Assembly: GCF_029227915.1 (NCBI RefSeq)
Contig: NC_079889.1
Span: 8,556,001-8,620,000 of the forward strand
Direction: 5' to 3'
DNA length: 64,000 nucleotides
From: Hydractinia symbiolongicarpus
Taxonomy: Eukaryota > Cnidaria > Hydrozoa > Anthoathecata > Hydractiniidae
The notes under the pieces: model-generated
What the model was told of the DNA's origin: nothing
The model's database searches: none
What the model saw: only the letters and a program-made list of their open reading frames with translations
Shown here: positions 56,960 to 64,000 of the stretch, in pieces
Layout: every line of letters begins with the position of its first letter
Position numbering within the stretch: position 1 is the stretch's first letter
Made by a program: the position numbers and the translations under genes

Positions 56960-58190
56960 ATCAACCTACCCCAACATATACATTAGAAATTCCAGAAGTC
57001 CACTTCTCTTAAAAAGACACCATCAATGCAATCGATGAGCTCTCTGACAACTCTGCACCAGGCCCAGATGGCTTCCCAGCAATTTTTTTGAAAAAGTGTA
57101 ATACATCACTATCTGTACCACTTCTTCTGTTATGGCAAAAATGTATGAACTGTGGTGAAATTCCCTAAATTTTAAAGCACTTACTAATCACCCCTCATTT
57201 CAAAGGGGGGAAAAAAATCTGATGCATCCAATTACCACCCATTTGCCTTGACATCTCATATTATTAAAATTTTCAAAAAAGTTGTCCGAAATCATATCAC
57301 CTTGCTACCTTGCAGAAAACAAGCTATAACTAAAAAAAAATCAATATGGTTTTCATTCTAGCTGGTCATGTCTAAGCCAACTCTTACACCACTTTGATAA
57401 TGTGATACACTTTGTTGATGAAGGTAGTGTGCTTGGACAATTATCTTCATCATTCTCCTTGGAGATAAGACTCAAATGTCAGAGACAGTTTTGTACGGTC
57501 ATTTGCTGATGATACAAGGGTTACCAATACCAAGAGCATCGACTCTCTCAGGGACATGGGCAAGTTGCAAAGTGACCTTCAGAAAATTTATGAAAGGGCA
57601 GAAGATGCAAGCATAAAATATAATGATCTAAAGTTTGAGGTCATGTGTTATGGCACGAACGACACGCTAAAAAATTGCACATCTTATGTTTCCCCCTCTG
57701 GATCCATCATCACAGAGCGTGAGGGACTGAAAGATCTTGGTGTCATATTATCCACCAATTGTTCCTTTCATTCCCACATATTGAAAGTCGTAAATGACAG
57801 TAAAAACATGATGTCTTGGATTATAGGAACTTTTTACACCAGAATGAAGGATCACCTTATGACCATGTAGAAATCTCTGGTTCTTCCTCCATTAGAGTAT
57901 AGTTCAGTCTGATGGAGTCCACATAAAGTTGGAGAGATACAGATGATAGATGCATTGCAATAGACCTATGTATAATATAAAAATATATAAAAATCCAAAA
58001 CTTGACCAATCAAAACTATTGGAAAGCATCGAAGGAACTGAAATTGTATTCATTGGAGCGTAGAAGGAAAACGTACCGAATAGTTTATATTTGGAAAATC
58101 ATGGAACAGTTGGTACCAAATGTCAATCTGAAAATCTAAAGCTATCATCATCCTTGGCATGGGCGAAAAGCAAAACTTCCGTGTGATCCA
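56960..58190 (+). mobile_element. Decayed jockey/CR1-like LINE fragment
   Basis: Translating across frames gives AIDELSDNSAPGPDGFPAI (fingers), LITPHFKGGKKSDASNYHPF and ALTSHIIKIF. Further on come a DLQKIYERAEDASIKYNDLK stretch and KDLGVILSTNCSFHSHI, then a thumb-like LEYSSV.WSPHK. This is the usual order for a jockey/CR1-type reverse transcriptase. The palm motif region around 57330-57500 is broken by stops, and parts seem deleted. The longest surviving frame is 57556-57870. Confidence 0.7.
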
Positions 58191-58220
58191 TACAGTAGGG
58201 CAGACTTCAGTTTACCAATC

Positions 58221-60319
58221 ATCATACTCGGCATAACGTCTGTTTACCATGCTAGCATGGGTTGGACGGGGTATATTAATGACCCTCTTCCAATCTGAGT
58301 AGACTGTGTTAGATCTTAACTCAACTTCCTCTGTATCAAGTCTGTCCTTTTAACCTCCTGCCAAGTCTTTCTCGGGCTGCCTCTGGGCTTTGCCCCAGGA
58401 ACTATCAATTCTCTACATTTTCTTACCCAATTATCCTCCTCCATTCTTTCCAAGTGCCCCAGCCAATTCAATCTTCTTATGTGAATAACATCTTTAATTC
58501 TATGGATACTTAGCCTGCTTCTTATAGCTTATCTGAACTCTTTCTGTCTCTCAGACTGGCGTTACACATCCACCTAACCATTCTCATATCATTCCTTTCT
58601 AAACAGTCAAGTTCTCCTGCTTCACTGCCTATGTCTCAATACCGTACAACTAACACTTCTTACACAGGCCTCATACAACCTACCTTTTAACTCAATTGAC
58701 AAGACTCTGCTAGTAAGTAACTCTCTGAACGTTTTCCAAGCAGAACCTATCCTGCAAGTAACACTTCTTCCAACACCCCCTTTACTGCCCAATATATCAC
58801 CTAAGTAACAGAAATTCTTAACTATCTCTAACAAGCCACTGTTGTACATTATTGAAGCTGGAAATACTTCATTTTTTATAATCTCACCATTGCAACGCTT
58901 GCATACAACCGAATGTCAGCTCTTAATCTTCCACCAATATTACTGCACTTCTTATGTACCCAATGCTTGCAAGTCTGACAAACTCCACAAGGCCACTTTC
59001 CAACTGCACGGTCACACTTGGCTGCAATGCTACAATTATGACTTTAGACTTTGCTGTGTTCACCTTAGCCCTTTCTCTTCTAGTCCTTTCTTCCACTTCT
59101 CAAACTTTTCAACTAATTCTTCCATCAACTCTGCTATGAGAACCAAATCATCTGCATACAATAACTTCCATGGACAACCTGTTGTGAACTAGAACAAACA
59201 ACAAAGGACTAAGTACAGAACCCTGACGTACACCAACATTTACACTAAATTCATCACTAAGTGAATCGTTAATCCTGACACGACTTCTAGCATTGCTGTA
59301 CATAGACTGTACCATCGTAACTGTACCATCCACACCTAATTTTCTCATAGCCCACCAAATAACTTTACGTGGCACTCTATCAAAAGCTTTCTCTAAATCT
59401 ACAAAGGCAAAATAGAAATTCTTTCTCTTTCCTAAATACTTTTTCTGAAGCTGTCTGAGTAACAATATTGCATCTGCAGTGCCATGCTCTGGAACAAAAC
59501 CAAATTGCATCTTATCTATATCAATTCTTTCTCTAAGTAACTTATCAATCAGTCTTTTAATAACTTTCATTACTTGATCAACCAACTTCAAACTTATATA
59601 GTTACCTCTTTCTAATGCATCACCCTTGCCCTTGAAACAATTCACTATCATACTAGACTACCACTCACTCGGAAAAGCACCATCCTTTATAATCTGATTA
59701 GCAAGACTTGTAATAAGCTCAACTCCAATATATCCAGATGCTTTTACTATCTCTGCAACAATACCTGATACTCCTGCAACCTTGCCAATCTTCGATTTCC
59801 TAATAGCCTCCACTACCCATTCTGTCTTGATCTACATAGCTGGCCCTTCTACAACATCATCATCAGACAAATTATCCTCATCCCAATCAATCTCAGTAGT
59901 AAGCAACCTCTGATAATAATTCTTCCAAGCTACCCTTTTCTCCTCCTCTGTGCCAGCCAAAACACCATCATTACGTATATACACTTCTCACCTACAACAT
60001 CTTGATTAGTCTTGTTCATTTGCTTTGCTATCTTGAATACCTCATTGCTCTGGTCTTCCCTTCTTAACACATCTGCAAATCTGTTTCTCTCTGTTTCTGA
60101 TTTTGCCTTATACACTGCTATACGAGCACGACGCTTAGCTTCTAAGTAAATATTTTTACTATCCATGGAATGAAGCTCTTTAATATTCTCCCCAAATCCA
60201 TCCACAATATGTCTGGTTGCACACTGGATCTCTTTAAAACAGCCTTGATAAATGTCTATTTCAGACACCAGATGAACCACAACTGGTAGGATACCCCACG
60301 TTAAGACGGACTGATTCAA
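58221..60319 (-). mobile_element. Longer minus-strand copy of the 55.3-kb LINE family
   Basis: From high to low coordinates: a linker with AKRRARIAVYKAKSETERNR (59930-60319); the polymerase with FCFKGKGDA..RGNY-like residues, FGFVPEHGTADAILLLRQL, FAFVDLEKAFDRVPR (motif A) and GVRQGSVLSPLLFV (59148-59651); YADDLVLIAE in a shifted frame near 59150; the Cys/His finger near 58960; and CYLGDILGSKGGVGRS through to ASMV at the 3' end (58221-58850). Frameshifts and stops occur between all blocks. The 3' end complements that of 55298-56131, including the CATGCTAGCATGG block. Confidence 0.8.
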
Positions 60320-60799
60320 ACAAGATTATACATATGCACACGTTGGTGTAAACTGGATGTTCAATCCAATGAAGGACCGGTACACAACTGCTAATCCTAA
60401 AGACTTTCTTTGAAAGCCTACAACAAGGTACAACAGGGCTCAACAAGGCAAGGTTCTTCTTGACAAAATTCAAATAAAAACAATGAACTTGCCCCACGTT
60501 GCATTTCAGGCTCTTTCGGACTGGTCCAGGCTTTTCCGAGCGGTTATAGGCGAAAATCTTAAAAAAAACTCTGAAAAACGCTTGCGGTCGCCCTTTGGCG
60601 AGTGGGCACACTTGTGAACTTTAAAGCAAATCACAATAATAATGGCAGTTACTAGCTGTGGAGAGGCAACGAGCATAGAATATTTTTTATCACTCTAGTT
60701 CTTCCAACTCTAAATGTCAAAAATTAAAATCTGAAAAAAAATTGGGTCAGTCTTAAACCAAATATTTGTGACATCTACCTTGTTGTTTGCTAGCAATAT

Positions 60800-61043
60800 T
60801 TTTAAGATAACTTAATTTTCAATTCAATTTCAATCTTTAATTTATTTATTCACCATAGAAAAAGTTGAAATTACAGTATGTATAATACATTATATAAATA
60901 GTTACATATATTTCAATGGCTGAGGACCAACACCATAGCAAAGCTAATACGTGAAGGCCACCAAATGGGGGGAGTAAAAAGGGTAAAGTGTATAGGGAGG
61001 GAAAATACTATTCCATTTACCAGATACAAACCAAAAGGGTAAA

Positions 61044-61116
<73 letters not shown>

Positions 61117-61545
61117 GGATGAAGAAAATTGACACAGAAAGTGGTCAAGCATTCCAGCAGTTTTGTTCCTGGTATTGATGATGTTGATGGATCTTGATAC
61201 CGCAGGTTTCTGTTAGAGTATAGCTAGCTATAGTATAGGAGTGGAATCAGTGAGAACATTTTTAATAAAGATAATGTTAGAGATTTGTACAATATCAGAA
61301 AAATTTTAGAAGACCAAGTTGATAAAAGATAGGATCTGTTGTAGTAGTAGGTTGGAAAAAGTTAGCAACCGAATAGCCTTATTGTGCAATATAGAGATAC
61401 GTTTGATAAGGTGAGAGACAGGTTGATCCCAGGCTTGATAACAATAAATAAGATTTGAATAATAAAGGGAGTAATACACCTGGATGGTTACTCTCAGTGG
61501 CATATAGTGTCTACGGCCGTCATCAAAAATATGTTGTGTTCGCAT
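60800..61545 (-). mobile_element. LINE 3' fragment with TAA microsatellite
   Basis: The minus-strand frame 61306-61545 reads LRVTIQVYYSLYYSNLIYCY, then W and a KRISILHNKAIRLLT stretch, the conserved thumb region of CR1/jockey-like reverse transcriptases. The sequence then loses coding, and a run of about 24 AAT/TAA units occurs at 61046-61116. The decayed copy ends near 60800. Confidence 0.55.
61046..61116. repeat. AAT microsatellite
   Basis: About 24 uninterrupted ATA/AAT triplets. The Tyr- and Leu-rich frames through it are artefacts. Confidence 0.9.
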
Positions 61546-61549
61546 CCTC

Positions 61550-63532
61550 CGACTGACTTACTTTTGGTAATAAAAACCCAAGTTGGTAAGTCAGAAAAAA
61601 AAACGGGGAAAAATTTTGCGAGATATTTTTCAAAAAAAAAAATTTTTTTTGGTGGAACTAATTTATGCAAAATTGACAAAAACTCGCGAAAAATAATTTC
61701 CGTAAAAATTAATTCCTTAGGGCACTCCAGTGGCTACTGATGACAGTTTACAGGGCTGCAAAAAATGGTCTACAAACAATGTCGAGTGGCGCTACATTGT
61801 CTTGGCCCTGGGTACGAATTTGCTTGCTTTGATCTGAAAATCTCGGGAAAAAATACGCCTGACCGACTCATTCTTGCAGGGTATTCAGGACGAGAACACA
61901 ACATATTTTTGATGGTGGCCTAAGCTTTAGCAATAGCACAATTTGGCAGACCTTAATTTTTTGCAGTACAATAATTTGAGGTTTCCAGGATAAGGTGTCG
62001 TTGATTGAAACTTCACTGCATTAAAAATAACTTGCAAATAAAAATTTCACAAGACATAGACACACAAATCAAAATAGCTAGCTAGCTTCTATAAAAAACT
62101 GGCTAAAAACAAATAAAGCATTTAAATCATTAGCTAGCTAGCCAGCTACCTTGTTACATTACTGAGCAAATCTGCCTTCTAATGTCGTTTCGTCGTGAAT
62201 TTAAAAGGTAAGTGCTGTTAAGTTAAACTTTGATAACCAACAAATAACACCAACTTTGAAATTGAATTAAAATATCAAATATTTATCTTTTTAGCCGCCA
62301 TGTTTGACAATTTCGTTCGGCTCTACTGCTCATTTGCCGTTCTAATTTAGAATATTTACTTATTTGTTTTCGATACTAAAGCTATTTTTGTATTGTCTCT
62401 CCATCATTGTGGTTTTAGGATTTAATGCTGATAATAGTAATCTTTACTTTACAAATGGTAAAACCACCGCGATGGTGTAATACAAGGAAAAGGCTGGTTG
62501 ATATGTGACATCACAAAACCTGGCATGACGCCATTTGTAAAAACTGAGACCTTATACTCTTCGGCTGAGACCCGAAATACACATTATGCAGCACATTTAC
62601 TGATTTTCATACCCGAACTCCTTAAGAGGTTTTGAGTTTTAAGCGCTGATAAAAAGCAACAATATACATACAAAGCTAGAGTCTTCTAACCATAATGGTT
62701 ACGAAACGTATCAATCCTTTTTATATGTTATGCCCTCATTAAATGTCAGTCAACCTCGTGACCAATACATCTCACATTTTGTTGTTCATCGTGTCGCCGA
62801 TGTCAAAATAGCGACTTTACGCAAAAAAGAAAAGCAATTACACTACGGCCACAAGGGGAATGGCATGCGAACAGCCGTCGTCTTAAAGTATGATCTTACG
62901 CAGAGAGAAAGTGCCCTCCCACCTAGAAAAATAAGTGCCTTCTTTTTCTTTTCTATTCTAGATCAGAAAACAGCACAAAGAATTGAGATTGTCGTTTAGA
63001 AAAGAAGATCCTTTTGGAGACAAGAAACATTGTGAAACTTTCAGGCTCGAAAATGCAAAAGCGGTGCTTGCATTAAATAGTACCAGTACAAAGCACCTGC
63101 TTTCACGTGTTTTGTGTCATTTAAACGTGTTTTCTTCCACCCTGTGCAAATATTTTAAAACCAACCAATTAATTTTGGATGCTAAGTCAATTTTTTATCA
63201 TTGACAATCGAATATAATGTTGACAAGTTCGTAGTACGTATATATTTTATAGAAACATGTGTTTATAATTACTTGTGGGACGAGCTCGGAAATTCGACAC
63301 TTTTCCCAATATAAATTACGCTGCACACAATGTGGTACAACGTTTTTCATACAGAAGTTACAATTTTTGGTTGAGCTTCGTGATTATCCAATTTTTAAAC
63401 ATTTAGGGAAATTTTATTGTTTCCAAAGAATTGCATTTTAAAGCAGAAAACAACAAAAAATTCAAGTAGCTCCTCCCTCCTAAATCCCTTGTACACGAAT
63501 CAGTTATCTGCTTCGTACCAGAATCACCGGTA
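61550..63532. other. No gene supported; one weak first-exon candidate
   Basis: At 62182-62207 a short ATG-initiated stretch (MSFRREFKR) is followed by a consensus donor GTAAGTG and could be a first coding exon of a gene running off to the right. No following exon could be found, so this is only noted. The remaining frames (for example 62730-62999) are not recognised. Confidence 0.3.
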
Positions 63533-63920
63533 CCTTATCTGTAATAAAAAATCGAATAAAAAAAGGCTGTAGAAATATTTTGTCGGCAGAAATATTAATC
63601 ACTTGCATAGTCACTATTATTTGCTGACTAATTTTTAAAATGTAAGTGGAGTTTATGAGGTAAAAAGTAATTACAAAGGACTTTATTACAAATTCTTCTT
63701 TTTGTATAATAAACTCAACTAACAAAAGTTAAACTGAAAATACCCGACATTTGTATCCTCTTACCTTTGATTCTAAATGCATTAAAAAGAGCAAAGCAAA
63801 AATCGGTAAAAATTCTTAGTCGGAAAAAATCGTCGGTCGGTAAAAAAGAAGATTGATAGAAAATATTGGTCACTGAGCTAAAATCTGGTTATTTTCAACC
63901 GACTTTTTTTACCGATAAGG
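63533..63920. mobile_element. Second copy of the CCTTATCGGTAAAA-ended small element
   Basis: The left end CCTTATCTGTAATAAAAAA and right end TTTTTTTACCGATAAGG match the termini at 38347-39277, and the interior shares GTCGGCA and TTAGTCGG motifs. At 388 bases it lacks the acidic-peptide unit. TA precedes the left end but does not follow the right end. Confidence 0.65.
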
Positions 63921-64000
63921 AAAACACATTCAAACGAATTCCTACAGTAGGTAGTTTTTGCGCTTGATTAATATATTTAATTTAACTGATAAAGTTTTAG

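Noticed and set aside
60913-61152. Tyr-rich and Leu-rich frames
   Set aside because: They arise from the AAT microsatellite inside a decayed LINE fragment.

Overview
The window is AT-rich animal DNA. It most resembles a non-bilaterian metazoan genome, with a cnidarian (possibly a hydrozoan) as the best guess. It has an intron-rich conserved gene with short GT-AG introns, two diverged lineage-specific rhodopsin-like receptors, and a dense, mostly decayed load of DNA transposons and non-LTR retrotransposons of types common in cnidarians. No bacterial, viral or organellar features are visible.

Layout. 0.6-3.8 kb: minus-strand non-LTR retrotransposon with N-terminal zinc finger, reverse transcriptase and C-terminal restriction-like endonuclease, frame-broken. 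3.8-8.9 kb: largely empty, with small repeats. 8.96-13.84 kb: a complete nine-exon DCAF7/WDR68 gene, plus strand, the only clearly complete conserved cellular gene. 15.9-18.4 kb: decayed minus-strand gene of a repeat-associated family whose motif order matches a FEN1/XPG-like (PIN-fold) nuclease, followed by a Cys-rich tail. 19.8-22.4 kb: tandem repeats, a small pogo/Tigger-like element and chained short elements. 22.7-23.6 and 32.2-33.1 kb: two paralogous intronless 7TM receptors on opposite strands. Between them a 6.1-kb DNA transposon (25592-31724) carries a spliced DUF4806 gene and a transposase-like fragment, and it appears to split a tRNA-derived SINE. 34.8-38.2 kb: an ISL2EU-type DNA transposon with a THAP/DDE transposase facing a SWIM/YqaJ nuclease. 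38.3-39.3 kb: small element with a perfect 415-bp tandem duplication. 39.7-44.6 kb: 4.8-kb pogo/Tigger-like element containing about 134 uninterrupted GAA units. 49.7-54.5 kb: probable three-exon minus-strand gene for an unrecognised multi-pass membrane protein, with several small inverted-repeat elements in its large intron. 55-61.5 kb: several decayed LINE copies. 61.5-64 kb: little, plus a second copy of the 38.3-kb small element.

Functionally, DCAF7, the two receptors and the membrane protein are the likely host genes. Nearly everything else is mobile DNA. The items most worth pursuing are the FEN-like nuclease family, the composite element between the receptors (with a perfect 117-bp inverted repeat), the overlapping convergent genes of the ISL2EU element, and the receptors' altered core motifs.
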